In this document: piece by piece, positions 35,705-45,930 of the stretch | Position numbering within the stretch: the first letter of the stretch is position 1 | Layout: each line of letters opens with the position of its first letter | Assembly (NCBI GenBank): GCA_040904925.1 | Contig: JBBDSP010000004.1 | Coordinates: forward strand, 101,906 to 165,905 | DNA: 64,000 nt | Reading direction: 5' to 3' | Source of the DNA: Gracilimonas sp040904925 | GTDB taxonomy: Bacteria > Bacteroidota > Rhodothermia > Balneolales > Balneolaceae | Notes under the pieces: generated by a model | Databases searched by the model: none | What the model was told of the DNA's origin: nothing | The model's input: only the letters and a program-made list of their open reading frames with translations | Position numbers and translations under genes: made by a program

Positions 35705-37813
35705 ATGCGATCACAAAGAAAAATACAGCCTTTTTTAGCCTTAGCAGGTGCTGTAATTTTGAGTGTGATCCCATTTACATTACAGGGACAAACAGTCTCA
35801 CTTGAATCATTATTGACAGAGATGACAGACCGTGATCAGATCGCCCGTTTCCCTGATCCGGCATATACCAATAAGCAATTCAGCAGCTACGACCGTGCAT
35901 CCGAACGGCCTGGAAATCAGGAATGGTTTGCTAACTGGGACCGGACCAATTTCCTGAGAACAGAAATCAATAACGGTCGCCGCGAATTTGTTCTTTTTGA
36001 TGCAAAAGGCCCGGGAGCTATGGTTCGTTACTGGATGACCTTTGGCGGACCCGGAGCAGGTGAAGGCACGCTCCGGTTTTACATAGACGGAAATGACACT
36101 CCCGTAATAGAAGGCAATGCCATGGAAGTTTTAAGCGATGGAATTATTACAGGACATCCTCTTTCAACATCTGTTTCACCGCTCACAGACTATCAGATCC
36201 GGGGCCATAATTTATATCTGCCGGTTCCCTATGCTGAAAACCTGAAGGTCACCTACGAAAGTGATAATGTGGCGGAAAACGGAGCAAAGCAAGGTTCAGA
36301 AGATGTGTACTATAATATCAACTATAGGACATATACCTCTGATGTTAAGGTGAGATCGTTTTCCATGGATCAGTTGGAAGAAGCTGAAGAACTGCTAAGC
36401 AATGTACAGCAGCAATTATCAGAAAGGGATAAAGAATCAGACCTTGAACCATTAGAACTTTCGCACTTGCCTGTTTCCAGGACTTTGGAGCCCGGCGAAG
36501 ACTTCTCACAAAAAATTGAAGATTCCGGAGCTATACGAAGAATCATGCTTCAGCTATTCGCTGAAGATGAGAAACAGGCACTGAGATCGACCATAATGGA
36601 AATACGGTTTGATGGAAACAGAACCATATGGGTTCCGGTGGGAGATTTTTTTGGAACCGGATATCAGATCCGGGAGTCTGATACCTGGTATACCACGGTT
36701 ACAGCAGAAGGTGAAATGAGTGCTTATTGGGTAATGCCGTTTCAGGAAGTAGCGGAAATTAAATTCCACAATATGGGAGAACAAACTGTGCATCTACAGA
36801 ATACCGTTGTAAGTTATTCTGATTGGGAATGGGATGATCAAAGCATGTATTTTGGATCAAGCTGGCAGGAATACTCAAATGTATATACCGGTGAGCAGAA
36901 GAATATGGAGGGAATTGGAGATCCGCTCGATGTTAATTTCACTCATTTGAAAGGAAAGGGTGTATATGTGGGGGATGTCCTCACCTTATTCAATACAGCC
37001 TATGACTGGTGGGGAGAAGGCGATGAAAAGATCTATGTAGATGGCGAAGACTTCCCATCCCATTTTGGAACCGGAACAGAAGATTATTACGGATATGCAT
37101 GGGTCCGTCCTGAGATATTCAATAATCATCCGTTTATAGCTCAGCCGGACGGCAGTGGAAACATCACTCCCGGATACACCATCAACACCCGGTTCAGATC
37201 ACTGGATGATATTCCTTTTCGTGAAGAACTGAAGCTTGATATGGAACTCTGGCACTGGACGAGTACTCAAATTGACTATGCGCCGATCACATTTTTCTAC
37301 ATGAGGCCGGGTGGAGATATCTTGGTTGAAGATGACACGACAAACGTGCAGCGAAAATTAAATGTTAAAAGAGAAGATGTATTTTCGCCCTGGATTGAAA
37401 ACACTAGAATTGATGGGCAGAACCTGATCGTTGATTTTTTCTCTGGCGGTAAGATCCGGTTTCAATATTTATATGATGCAGGATTAACAGGCAATAAGCA
37501 TCTTTGGTGGCATGAAGCTGAATCAGGAGATAAGCTCCATCTCAGGTTCAAGTCAAAAGAAGCCGGTATGTTTAGGATATCGGCAAATTTGACCAAAGCA
37601 CCGGATTACAGTACGGTAAGGATGTGGATCAATGGTGAGGAAGTATCCCGTGATTTTGAGGGAGCATCGGAAACCCTTACAACTGAAATGGTCGATCTCG
37701 GGGAGTTTAAAATTCAGAAAGGAGATAATGTTTTAGAAGTATCCGTTCTTGGTTATAGTCCCGGATATGAGAAAGCTTTTTTCGGGATTGATTATATCAA
37801 GTTCCAAAACTAA
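35705..37813 (+). CDS. GH172 (DUF2961) glycoside hydrolase
   Basis: 702 residues with an N-terminal signal (ending TLQGQ). The DUF2961/GH172 core spans about 30-420: GPGAMVRYWMTFGG, LYLPVPYAENLKVTY, and FPSHFGTGTEDYYGYAW, the conserved acidic segment. A C-terminal beta-rich domain (about 560-702) resembles a carbohydrate-binding sandwich. Known GH172 members act on fructofuranosides or D-arabinofuranosides. Here the substrate is probably a furanosyl side chain of the glycan (inference). It lies between galM and galK, 42 and 14 bp away. Confidence 0.85.
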   Translation: MRSQRKIQPFLALAGAVILSVIPFTLQGQTVSLESLLTEMTDRDQIARFPDPAYTNKQFSSYDRASERPGNQEWFANWDRTNFLRTEINNGRREFVLFDAKGPGAMVRYWMTFGGPGAGEGTLRFYIDGNDTPVIEGNAMEVLSDGIITGHPLSTSVSPLTDYQIRGHNLYLPVPYAENLKVTYESDNVAENGAKQGSEDVYYNINYRTYTSDVKVRSFSMDQLEEAEELLSNVQQQLSERDKESDLEPLELSHLPVSRTLEPGEDFSQKIEDSGAIRRIMLQLFAEDEKQALRSTIMEIRFDGNRTIWVPVGDFFGTGYQIRESDTWYTTVTAEGEMSAYWVMPFQEVAEIKFHNMGEQTVHLQNTVVSYSDWEWDDQSMYFGSSWQEYSNVYTGEQKNMEGIGDPLDVNFTHLKGKGVYVGDVLTLFNTAYDWWGEGDEKIYVDGEDFPSHFGTGTEDYYGYAWVRPEIFNNHPFIAQPDGSGNITPGYTINTRFRSLDDIPFREELKLDMELWHWTSTQIDYAPITFFYMRPGGDILVEDDTTNVQRKLNVKREDVFSPWIENTRIDGQNLIVDFFSGGKIRFQYLYDAGLTGNKHLWWHEAESGDKLHLRFKSKEAGMFRISANLTKAPDYSTVRMWINGEEVSRDFEGASETLTTEMVDLGEFKIQKGDNVLEVSVLGYSPGYEKAFFGIDYIKFQN

Positions 37814-37827
37814 CAGATTATGATAGG

Positions 37828-39021
37828 ATGAGCGAAGTAAAGATTTCAAATGATCTTATAATGAACGAGTTATCACAAAAAATATATAAGCAGTTTCTTT
37901 CGAAATATGGAAGGGAGCCTATATTGATCAACTCTCCCGGACGGGTAAACCTGATCGGGGAACACACCGATTATAATGATGGATTTGTACTTCCTGCTGC
38001 GATCGATAAAATGATCGCGATGGCTATTGCTCCGAATAACCTAACCAAGGTCCGGGCCTTTTCAGTAGACATGGATCAGGAAGAAGAGTTTGAGCTGGAG
38101 AATCTTCATCAAAGTGAAATGCACTGGGCCAATTATGTTAAAGGTGCTATCAGTGAGGTCCAGCAAGTGGGGCATGGACCTCGTGGTTTCGATATCGTTT
38201 TTGGCGGGGATATTCCCATCGGAGCGGGACTTTCTTCATCGGCAGCTTTGGAAGGAGCCGTTCTCGTTGGAATGGAAGAGTTGTTTGGTTTTGGGTTGAG
38301 TCGGAAGCAGATGGCCAAAATTGGTCAGCTTACTGAACACAATCATGTAGGGGTGAATTGCGGGATCATGGATCAGTTCATCAATCTGCATGGCCAATCA
38401 AACAAAGTGCTGAAACTGGATTGCCGCTCCTTGGATTATGAATTGTATCCCTTTGAAAGAGAGGATATTCGAATTGTTCTTTGTGATTCTAAAGTGAGTC
38501 ATAATCTGGCCGATTCAGAATACAATGTCCGCCGGGCGCAGTGCGAAGAAGGCGTGAAGGTCCTGAAAAAGTATAAGCCTGAAATTCAGAATTTACGGGA
38601 TGTTCACATGGAGCTTCTTAAAGCTCACAAAGATGAAATGGATGACGTTGTATTCCGGCGCTGTAAATATGTGCTGGAAGAAAATCAGCGGGTGCACGAT
38701 GCCTGTAATGATCTTAAAAACAATGATTTTGAATCGTTTGGAAACCGCATGTTTCAGTCTCATGAGGGACTCAGAAACGATTATGAAGTAAGCTGTGAAG
38801 AACTGGATGTACTGGTAGAAATTGCGAAAGATCAGCCCGGATTGTTAGGCTGCAGGATGATGGGCGGAGGCTTCGGGGGCTGTACGATCAATCTGGTAGA
38901 AGAGCAGTATGTGGATTCCTTTTCAGAAACCATCAGAAAAGAATATAAAGAGAAGACCGGGAAAGAGACGGAGATCTACGTCACCCAAATAAATTCAGGA
39001 ACTAAAGTAGTAGAGCAATAG
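37828..39021 (+). CDS. galK: Galactokinase
   Basis: 397 residues, a GHMP kinase. Signature SPGRVNLIGEHTDYNDG at residues 36-52, ATP loop PIGAGLSSSAALEG, and C-terminal LLGCRMMGGGFGGCTINLV. Phosphorylates alpha-D-galactose to galactose 1-phosphate in the cytoplasm, the first step of the Leloir pathway, using sugar from the enzymes encoded upstream. The in-frame Met at 37861 is a shorter alternative start. The stop is 3 bp before galT. Confidence 0.95.
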   Translation: MSEVKISNDLIMNELSQKIYKQFLSKYGREPILINSPGRVNLIGEHTDYNDGFVLPAAIDKMIAMAIAPNNLTKVRAFSVDMDQEEEFELENLHQSEMHWANYVKGAISEVQQVGHGPRGFDIVFGGDIPIGAGLSSSAALEGAVLVGMEELFGFGLSRKQMAKIGQLTEHNHVGVNCGIMDQFINLHGQSNKVLKLDCRSLDYELYPFEREDIRIVLCDSKVSHNLADSEYNVRRAQCEEGVKVLKKYKPEIQNLRDVHMELLKAHKDEMDDVVFRRCKYVLEENQRVHDACNDLKNNDFESFGNRMFQSHEGLRNDYEVSCEELDVLVEIAKDQPGLLGCRMMGGGFGGCTINLVEEQYVDSFSETIRKEYKEKTGKETEIYVTQINSGTKVVEQ

Positions 39022-39024
39022 GTC

Positions 39025-40068
39025 ATGAAGTTAGATTTTGACAAACATCCGCACCGAAGATTAAATATGTTGACGGGGGAATGGGTTCAGGTTTCTCCCC
39101 ACCGCACCAAACGCCCTTGGCAGGGACAGGAAGAAGACACTGCCGGAGAACAAAAACCGGAATATGATCCAAATTGCTACTTATGTCCCGGTAACGAACG
39201 GGCGGGCGATGCATCCAATCCGAAATACAGATCCACATTTTCTTTTCAGAATGACTTTAGTGCCCTGCTTCCCGATACTTCCAATGAAGAAGTAAACAAC
39301 AGTGATCTTTTGATATCCAAAGGAGAGCGCGGGATGTGTAAGGTGATTTGTTTTTCACCCCGTCACGATCTGACACTGCCGGAAATGGAATTATCTCAGG
39401 TCAAAGAAGTGGTAGACCTTTGGGTTGATGAATACCGCGAATTAGGTAAAAAGGATTTTATCAATTACGTGCAGATCTTCGAGAATAAAGGAGAAGTAAT
39501 GGGCTGCAGTAATCCGCATCCGCACGGACAGATCTGGGCTCAGGAAACCATTCCGGAAGAGCCGGCCAAAGAATTAAAACAGTTTCGGGAGTATTATGGA
39601 AAACACGGCCGCACTTTACTTTCTGATTATTTAAAACTGGAGCTGAAGCGAAAAGAACGACTGGTTGTTGAAAATGATCACTTTGCGGTAGTAGTTCCGT
39701 TCTGGGCATTCTGGCCATTTGAAACGCTGGTGATCAGTAAGCGGCCATTTTCACGCCTGACTGATATGACCAATGATGAAAAAGAAGGACTGGCTGATAT
39801 CATCCGTAAGCTGACCATCAAATATGACAATGTATTCAATGTGTCTTTCCCTTACTCAGCCGGGCATCACCCCGCCCCAACCGATGGCGAGGAACATCCT
39901 GAATGGCATTACCACATGCACTTTTATCCGCCGCTGTTACGCTCGGCAACCATCAAGAAATTCAGGGTTGGATACGAGATGCTCGCCAATTCCCAAAGAG
40001 ATGTAACGGCAGAATACAGTGCCGGGCTGCTGCGGGAACTTCCGGATGTGCATTATAAGGCGAAGTAG
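39025..40068 (+). CDS. galT: Galactose-1-phosphate uridylyltransferase
   Basis: 347 residues. The nucleophilic His167 lies in NPHPHGQIW; the zinc site CYLCPGNERA and YSAGHHPAP/HYHMHFYPPLLR segments are intact. Transfers UMP from UDP-glucose to galactose 1-phosphate. No galE occurs in the window, so UDP-galactose 4-epimerase must be coded elsewhere. Its last 20 codons (40009-40069) recur in diverged form at 46114-46174. Confidence 0.95.
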   Translation: MKLDFDKHPHRRLNMLTGEWVQVSPHRTKRPWQGQEEDTAGEQKPEYDPNCYLCPGNERAGDASNPKYRSTFSFQNDFSALLPDTSNEEVNNSDLLISKGERGMCKVICFSPRHDLTLPEMELSQVKEVVDLWVDEYRELGKKDFINYVQIFENKGEVMGCSNPHPHGQIWAQETIPEEPAKELKQFREYYGKHGRTLLSDYLKLELKRKERLVVENDHFAVVVPFWAFWPFETLVISKRPFSRLTDMTNDEKEGLADIIRKLTIKYDNVFNVSFPYSAGHHPAPTDGEEHPEWHYHMHFYPPLLRSATIKKFRVGYEMLANSQRDVTAEYSAGLLRELPDVHYKAK

Positions 40069-40110
40069 GATATCAGAGTAAACAGATTTTTGGATTATAC
40101 TGACAGTCCT

Positions 40111-40133
40111 GTTCCAACGCGGAGCGTAGGAAC
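40111..40133. terminator. Hairpin between convergent galT and efflux operon
   Basis: GTTCCAACGC/GCGTAGGAAC with loop GGA (one mismatch) in the 122-bp gap between convergent genes. No adjoining T-run; a plausible bidirectional transcript end. Confidence 0.5.
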
Positions 40134-40190
40134 AAGTGTTGTGTCAAAGCTTAAAAGCCTGACAGTTTTTTTTAGAAAATATTACTCAGA

Positions 40191-41309
40191 TCAGTTGCTG
40201 CCGGAAACTTCTCTTACCGGGTAGTTATCATTTAGTCCGTTTTTGCCTTCAGTGATCACTTTTTCTCCCTGCCTTACACCATTTTGGATCAGGACCCATT
40301 GTTCCTCCTGAATTCCCTCGCGGATAGGTCTTCGTTCTGCAATTCCTTCATTATAAACCCACACAAAGCTCTGTCCGTCTCGGCGAACAAGGGCATTTTG
40401 GGGAATCGCAATTTGGTCAGTCACGTTTCTGAGCTCCATGATAGTGCTTATAAATTGTCCAGAGGGTAACTCCAGATTATCATTTCTTACCTGCACACGG
40501 ATTCTGAACGAGCGGGTTTCTTCCCCAACCTTGGGAGAAATAGCGACAATAGTACCTGTTCGGGGTTCAAAACCGGATTCAAATTCTACCAAAACCTGAC
40601 TGCTGTCTTCTACTAAGCCAAGGTATTTTTCCGGGATCTCCAGTTCAGCCTCCAAAAGTTCAAGATTTAAAATTTCGATGGCCGCTTCTCCTGAGGAAGC
40701 AAATTCCCGAGGTTCAAATTCCCGCTCGGTGATCACGCCATTATATGGTGCGCGAATGGAAGCATCTTCCAGGTTTTGTTGAGCAGTATTGCGCCCCGCC
40801 ACTGCCTGAAGCCGGGCCGCCTGTGCCTCATTATAAGCTGTCATTGCCTGATCGAGATCCTGTTCCGAAGCCGTTCCGTTTTCATAGAGCCGCTGCGTTC
40901 GTTCCTGTTCTCGTTCAGCCTGTTCGAGTTGTGCATTTGCCCGGGCAAGATCCGCTTCAGTTTGTTCAAGAACCAATTCATAGTCGATCTCCCTGATCTG
41001 CATCAGCAAGTCACCTTCTTCAACGCGATCACCGACATCAACGGGAACATCTGAGATCAGGCCGCCCACGATGGTTCTAAGCATGGCTCGCTGTCGGGCA
41101 ACCAGCGTTCCTGTTGCCCTGAAACTTCGACTGAAATCGCGTATTTCCACTTCCTGAGTTTGAACGGCTACTGTATCAGATCGGAAGTTGTCCCGATTTT
41201 GGGCTGTGGCATCACTGTCTTTTCCGCATCCTGATATCAACCCGGATATGAGCAATACTCCACTCGTGAATAAAACAGATACGATATTTTTTTTCTTTGT
41301 TGATCTCAT
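40191..41309 (-). CDS. RND efflux periplasmic adaptor (membrane fusion protein)
   Basis: 372 residues. Lipobox LISGC. HlyD/AcrA layout: lipoyl half (LRTIVGGLISDVPVDVGDRVEEGDLLMQI), alpha-helical hairpin with heptad pattern (about 105-160), second lipoyl half (ASIRAPYNGVITEREFEPREFASSG), then beta-barrel and membrane-proximal domains. Bridges the inner-membrane pump to the TolC-type channel. Last gene of a three-gene operon, 15 bp after the pump gene. Confidence 0.93.
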   Translation of the reverse strand: MRSTKKKNIVSVLFTSGVLLISGLISGCGKDSDATAQNRDNFRSDTVAVQTQEVEIRDFSRSFRATGTLVARQRAMLRTIVGGLISDVPVDVGDRVEEGDLLMQIREIDYELVLEQTEADLARANAQLEQAEREQERTQRLYENGTASEQDLDQAMTAYNEAQAARLQAVAGRNTAQQNLEDASIRAPYNGVITEREFEPREFASSGEAAIEILNLELLEAELEIPEKYLGLVEDSSQVLVEFESGFEPRTGTIVAISPKVGEETRSFRIRVQVRNDNLELPSGQFISTIMELRNVTDQIAIPQNALVRRDGQSFVWVYNEGIAERRPIREGIQEEQWVLIQNGVRQGEKVITEGKNGLNDNYPVREVSGSN

Positions 41310-41324
41310 GATTCTCTCATTTTA

Positions 41325-44300
41325 TTAAAATACATGTGCAAATTTCTTTCTGATCCATTCAACCCCATTGTCCATAAGTAAATAGACGACAGGAACAACC
41401 AGTAAGGTTAAAAAGGTAGAAGTGATCATTCCTCCAATTATGGCTACTGCCATTGGGGCCCGGGCTTCGCCGCCTTCACTTATAGCAAGTGCAACGGGAA
41501 CTACGGCAATGATGGTTGAAACTGCCGTCATTAAAATGGGACGTAAACGCAACAACCCGGCTTGTTTGATCGCTTCAACTTTATCCTTCCCTTTTTTACG
41601 GGCCTGATTGGCAAAATCCACCAATAAAATGGCGTTCTTCGTCACCAATCCCATGAGCATGATCAATCCTATGATGGAGTAAATATTCAGGGTCATTCCT
41701 GTGATCATCAAAGCTCCGATCACTCCAATCAGAGTAAGGGGCAGCGAAACCATGATGGTAAACGGATGGATAAATGATTCGAACTGCATGGATAGAACCA
41801 TATAAATGATCAGTATGGCGAGTATCAGTGCCGTCATCAGGCTTCCCACGGAGTCACGAAATACTTCTGATTCTCCACCCAGTCTTGTGTCCCAGATGCC
41901 TTCACTGGGAATTTCCCGGGTTACAGTTTGTTCAACCGTTTCGAGTCCTTCCCCTGCCGAAAATCCTTCTGCCATATCTGCGTAAATAGTTACCGATAGC
42001 ATTCGGTCGGTTCTGTTAATTACATTTGGGCCTTCACCTTCAACAATATCAACCAGGTTTGCAGCTTTGACCAGCTCCCCGTTACGGTTACGGACATTTA
42101 CGGTCTCCATGTCGGATATCTCATCCCGGAATTCAGGTTGTGCCCGGATCCTGATGTCATAGCTGTATCCGTCTTCGCGAAATTCGGCTACGTCACGGCC
42201 ACCAAAAATTGCATTGAATTCATTTGAAATAGAACGTACATCCACGCCAAGTGCATTAGCCAGATCACGGTTTATGTACACCTTATTGTCGGGGCGATTG
42301 AGCCGCAGGTCGGTGTCAACAGAGGCAAACATTTCTTGACTTTCCAACTGTCGGACTACATCATAAGTTAGTTCTGAAAGTTCATTGATATCGGGCCCGA
42401 GAATAGTATAGGTGACATCTCCCTGCTGCCCGCCCCCTCCGGTTCCCCCAATACCGCTTGAAAGGGCGCTTACCGATAGCGTAATTTCATCTATGGATTC
42501 TGTGAAGTCTCCACGAACCCGCTCCATGATCTCAGCCTGACTTGCACTTCGGTCGTAAGGGCTGTTCAAACTGATGATGAAAGTACCCTGATTAACTGCT
42601 TCAAATCCACCTGCACCGATGGTTGAAAAGACGCCGGTAACTTCAGGATATTCAAAAACTATGGACTCCATCTCATAGAGGGCATCCTGAGTTTTATCAA
42701 GGCTGGCACCGGTGGGTAATTCATATTGAACGATAAAACGGGATTCGTCAGCCTCGGTAATAAATTCACTTCCTAAAAACGGGACAAGCGAAACACCGGC
42801 TAAAAAAGCTCCGAAAGCAATTCCTATGATCAGTTTCTTTTTTTGAACCACCCAGCTAATGGCTTCGGAATACTTTTTCTCAAGGAGCACAAAAAACCCT
42901 TCAAGCTTTTCAAAAATTTCATAGTTCTTTTTTTGGTGTTTTAGAATTCTGGAGCACAAAAATGGAGTTAAGGTGAGGGCTGTTATGGTAGAAATGATCA
43001 CCGTTACGGCAACCGTCATTGCAAACTGATAGAAAAACCGGCCGATGATGCCCTCCATAAATGCAACAGGCAGGAATACCGCGATAATGGAACCTGTTGA
43101 GGCAAGCACGGCCAGCCCCACTTCGCCTGTTCCTTTTCGGGCAGCTTCCATGCGTTCTTCGCCATCCTCAAAACGGCGGAATATATTTTCCATCACCACA
43201 ATGGTATCATCTATCACCATCCCAATACCAAGTGAGATTGCCAGCATGGTCAGGTTATTGATGGTGAAGCCAAGGGCGTAGATCACTGTAAAAGCACCGA
43301 TCAGCGCAACGGGAATGGTTACAATACTGATGAATGTGGTCCTGAAATTGCGGAGGAAAATGAGCATGATGATGGAGGTCATGATCACCCCAAAAATAAT
43401 ATCTGTTCTTACTCCTGATACCGACCGCTCTATGAACTCGGAGTTATCGGATGCAATTTCAATGGTGATGCCTTCCGGTGTATTCGCCTGAATTTCCTTG
43501 AGCCGCTCCCGGATATTTTCGGCCACATCAACGGTGTTGGCTCCGGCCTGTTTTGCAATTCCCACACCTACCGTAGGCACTCCGTTATAATTTGCAATGG
43601 AGCGGAGGTCATCAAGGCCTTCTTCTACCGTTGCCACATCTTCCAGCAAAACCCGTCCGCCGGATTCTTCTTTCACCACCAGATTCCGCAATTCATCTAT
43701 GGTTTCAAATTCACCCAATACTTTAATGGAATACTCGATCTCCGAACGTTCAATGCGGCCACTGGGCAGTTCCAGGTGATTGTTTTGAATGGTACTCGTT
43801 ACCTCATCGGCGGTCAGGTCGTAAGCTTCCAGTTTGTCATTATCCAGCCAAACACGAATATTACGTGGTTCATATCCGCTGGTTTGAGTATCACCAATTC
43901 CGGAAATATTCCGAAGCTGATCGGTGACCTGTCGCTTGGTGAAATCGATCAGATCAGGTTTGGGGACGTCGCCGGAAACTGCCAGCCATATGATCGGCTC
44001 GGCATTTACATCCACTTTTTCCACATTCGGTTCAGATGCATCTTCAGGCAGATCTCCCAAAGCCCGCATTGCTTTACCGCGCACTTCCTCGGCTGCAACA
44101 TCAATATCTTTATCGAGATCAAATTCTACGGTGATCTGTGAACGGCCTTCCAGGCTTTGGGAGCGAATAGAACGAATTCCGCTCAGTGTATTGATCTGCG
44201 TTTCAACTACATCGGTTACCGCCTGATCAATGATCTCAGGACTTGCTCCCGTTAAACTCGTACTCACACTTATTACCGGAAGATCGACTTCAGGATTTAG

Positions 44301-44405
44301 TTCGATACCCATATCCGAAAGGGCGATACTTCCGAAGATCAAAATGGCGGCTACCAGTGTGATGGTAGTGACCGGGCGTTTTATGGCTATATCAGAAATT
44401 TTCAT
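41325..44405 (-). CDS. RND efflux pump (AcrB/HAE1 family)
   Basis: 1026 residues, the normal size, with 12 membrane helices and two large periplasmic loops. Motifs: start MKISDIAIKRPVTTI, SIGIGMVIDDTIVVMENIFR with the acidic proton-relay residues of helix 4, VAFMEGIIGRFFYQFAMTVA, and GLVTKNAILLVDFANQ in the second half. Exports hydrophobic or amphiphilic compounds with proton influx. Substrate range cannot be predicted. Middle gene of the operon with the TolC-type protein upstream and the adaptor downstream. Confidence 0.95.
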   Translation of the reverse strand: MKISDIAIKRPVTTITLVAAILIFGSIALSDMGIELNPEVDLPVISVSTSLTGASPEIIDQAVTDVVETQINTLSGIRSIRSQSLEGRSQITVEFDLDKDIDVAAEEVRGKAMRALGDLPEDASEPNVEKVDVNAEPIIWLAVSGDVPKPDLIDFTKRQVTDQLRNISGIGDTQTSGYEPRNIRVWLDNDKLEAYDLTADEVTSTIQNNHLELPSGRIERSEIEYSIKVLGEFETIDELRNLVVKEESGGRVLLEDVATVEEGLDDLRSIANYNGVPTVGVGIAKQAGANTVDVAENIRERLKEIQANTPEGITIEIASDNSEFIERSVSGVRTDIIFGVIMTSIIMLIFLRNFRTTFISIVTIPVALIGAFTVIYALGFTINNLTMLAISLGIGMVIDDTIVVMENIFRRFEDGEERMEAARKGTGEVGLAVLASTGSIIAVFLPVAFMEGIIGRFFYQFAMTVAVTVIISTITALTLTPFLCSRILKHQKKNYEIFEKLEGFFVLLEKKYSEAISWVVQKKKLIIGIAFGAFLAGVSLVPFLGSEFITEADESRFIVQYELPTGASLDKTQDALYEMESIVFEYPEVTGVFSTIGAGGFEAVNQGTFIISLNSPYDRSASQAEIMERVRGDFTESIDEITLSVSALSSGIGGTGGGGQQGDVTYTILGPDINELSELTYDVVRQLESQEMFASVDTDLRLNRPDNKVYINRDLANALGVDVRSISNEFNAIFGGRDVAEFREDGYSYDIRIRAQPEFRDEISDMETVNVRNRNGELVKAANLVDIVEGEGPNVINRTDRMLSVTIYADMAEGFSAGEGLETVEQTVTREIPSEGIWDTRLGGESEVFRDSVGSLMTALILAILIIYMVLSMQFESFIHPFTIMVSLPLTLIGVIGALMITGMTLNIYSIIGLIMLMGLVTKNAILLVDFANQARKKGKDKVEAIKQAGLLRLRPILMTAVSTIIAVVPVALAISEGGEARAPMAVAIIGGMITSTFLTLLVVPVVYLLMDNGVEWIRKKFAHVF

Positions 44406-44432
44406 AATCGTATCATTTTGATGAATAGCATA

Positions 44433-45905
44433 TTAGCGTTGTAGTCGGTCAAGCATCTCCCGGTCAACGCGATTATTAAAGCGCAATTCGCCGGTTGCCC
44501 GCTGAAGGTCGAGCCGGGCAATTTCATAATTATACAGGCTGTTCAGGTAGGAGAGCTGAGCATCAAAAAAGGTCTGTTGTGCTTCCTGAACCTCAACCTG
44601 AGTCAGGGTTCCTTCCCTTAAGCCAACCTCGGCTTGCCGCAGTCCTTCATTTCCCTGCTCTAATGTAAGCTGTTGTGTTTCCACAGACTGACGGGCATTT
44701 TCAAGAGCAAGCAGCGCGCTTTGTACGTCAAAAAGGATGGCTTCCTGTGTATCATAGAACGAGATCTGCTGCTGCCTTAAGTTTGCTTTTTCCTGTTGAA
44801 TTTCTCCTTCTCTTGAGAGATCGAAAATGCTCCAGTTCAGGCGCAGTCCCGCATTCCAAAACCGTCCCCAGTCATTAACTGATGAAAAGGCCGGGTTGGG
44901 ATTTCCCCAGGTATTATCAAAAAATGCGCTGATGGTTGGCAGGTATTGAGTGTAGGCCGACCGGAGTACTTCCTCCTGAATACGCACATTCATTTGGCTG
45001 CTTGCTGCCTCAGGCCGGCTCTTTAAGGCGCGTTCAACGGCTTCATCCCTGTTTGTGGATGTGGGGTTGAATCTGAGTTCATCCGTCATTTCCACATTAC
45101 TTGTTTGGGCAACACCTAAAATTCTAAAAAGCTGAGCCCGAGCTTGATCAACATTATTCTGAGCAAGTTGACGTTCTGTTTGAGCATTGGAAAGATCCAC
45201 CCGTGCCACCAATACATTGAACTCGGTAGCAATTCCCACATCCTGATTATTTATCACATCCTGCAATAACTGCTCATTAAGGTCTACTAAGTTTTGAGCC
45301 ACCTCCAGTTCTTCCTGAAGCAGCAGCACCTCATAATAGCCACGCATGGTTTCATAAATGGTTTCCTCGATGGCGGCCTGAATATTTTTCTCTGTAAGCA
45401 CTTTCAGGTATTGGGCAGACCTCAGGGCAGAAGCTGTGTTTCCTCCACTAAAAATGGGCACTTCAACTGAAAGAGTTGCAGAATAGTCTTCTAGATTTTC
45501 AATACTGACCTGCTCTCCATCTACCACAAAACCCGATTTGTCCTCTTCCCGCACATAAGTTCCTGAAGCGGTAACCTCAGGGCCTGCATTTCCAATAGCG
45601 GAAAGCATTTGTCCGCTTGCGGCAAGGCGTTCTTCCAGCTCAACCTGAAGCTGACGATTAAATTGAAGGGATAATTTGATGGCATCGGCAACACTCAGCG
45701 AGCCATCTAAAAGCGGCTCTGTAGTACGGTTTATTGGAGACTCAGTACCCAGGGAATCGTTAGCGGAAGCTTCTTGCTGTGCCTTCCAATCGGTATAGGC
45801 TTCTTCTCCGGTTGTATCAATATCGCGCTGGATATTTTGCTGAGATGCACATCCTCCTAAAAAAAGTAATAGCGTAAAAAAAGTGATAGTAGTTAATATT
45901 CGCAT
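44433..45905 (-). CDS. TolC family outer-membrane efflux lipoprotein
   Basis: 490 residues if started at the ATG at 45905, which begins a clear lipoprotein signal (MRILTTITFFTLLLFLGGC). An extension to 45998 would place 31 residues ahead of it and is unlikely. Two OEP repeats with long helices (VADAIKLSLQFNRQLQVELEE; SAYTQYLPTISAFFDNTWG; LREGTLTQVEVQEAQQTFFDAQLSYLNSLYNYEIARLDLQRATG spread over the C-terminal half). Forms the exit duct of the pump. First gene of the efflux operon. Confidence 0.93.
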   Translation of the reverse strand: MRILTTITFFTLLLFLGGCASQQNIQRDIDTTGEEAYTDWKAQQEASANDSLGTESPINRTTEPLLDGSLSVADAIKLSLQFNRQLQVELEERLAASGQMLSAIGNAGPEVTASGTYVREEDKSGFVVDGEQVSIENLEDYSATLSVEVPIFSGGNTASALRSAQYLKVLTEKNIQAAIEETIYETMRGYYEVLLLQEELEVAQNLVDLNEQLLQDVINNQDVGIATEFNVLVARVDLSNAQTERQLAQNNVDQARAQLFRILGVAQTSNVEMTDELRFNPTSTNRDEAVERALKSRPEAASSQMNVRIQEEVLRSAYTQYLPTISAFFDNTWGNPNPAFSSVNDWGRFWNAGLRLNWSIFDLSREGEIQQEKANLRQQQISFYDTQEAILFDVQSALLALENARQSVETQQLTLEQGNEGLRQAEVGLREGTLTQVEVQEAQQTFFDAQLSYLNSLYNYEIARLDLQRATGELRFNNRVDREMLDRLQR

Positions 45906-45916
45906 ATAGCTAATAT

Positions 45917-45930
45917 TGTTATCATTAAGA
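45917..45930. promoter_or_regulatory. Operator-like site before the efflux operon
   Basis: TGTTATCATTAAGA differs by one base from the operator at 18507 and lies 12 bp before the TolC-type start. It may be chance, since the right arm is broken. Confidence 0.25.
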
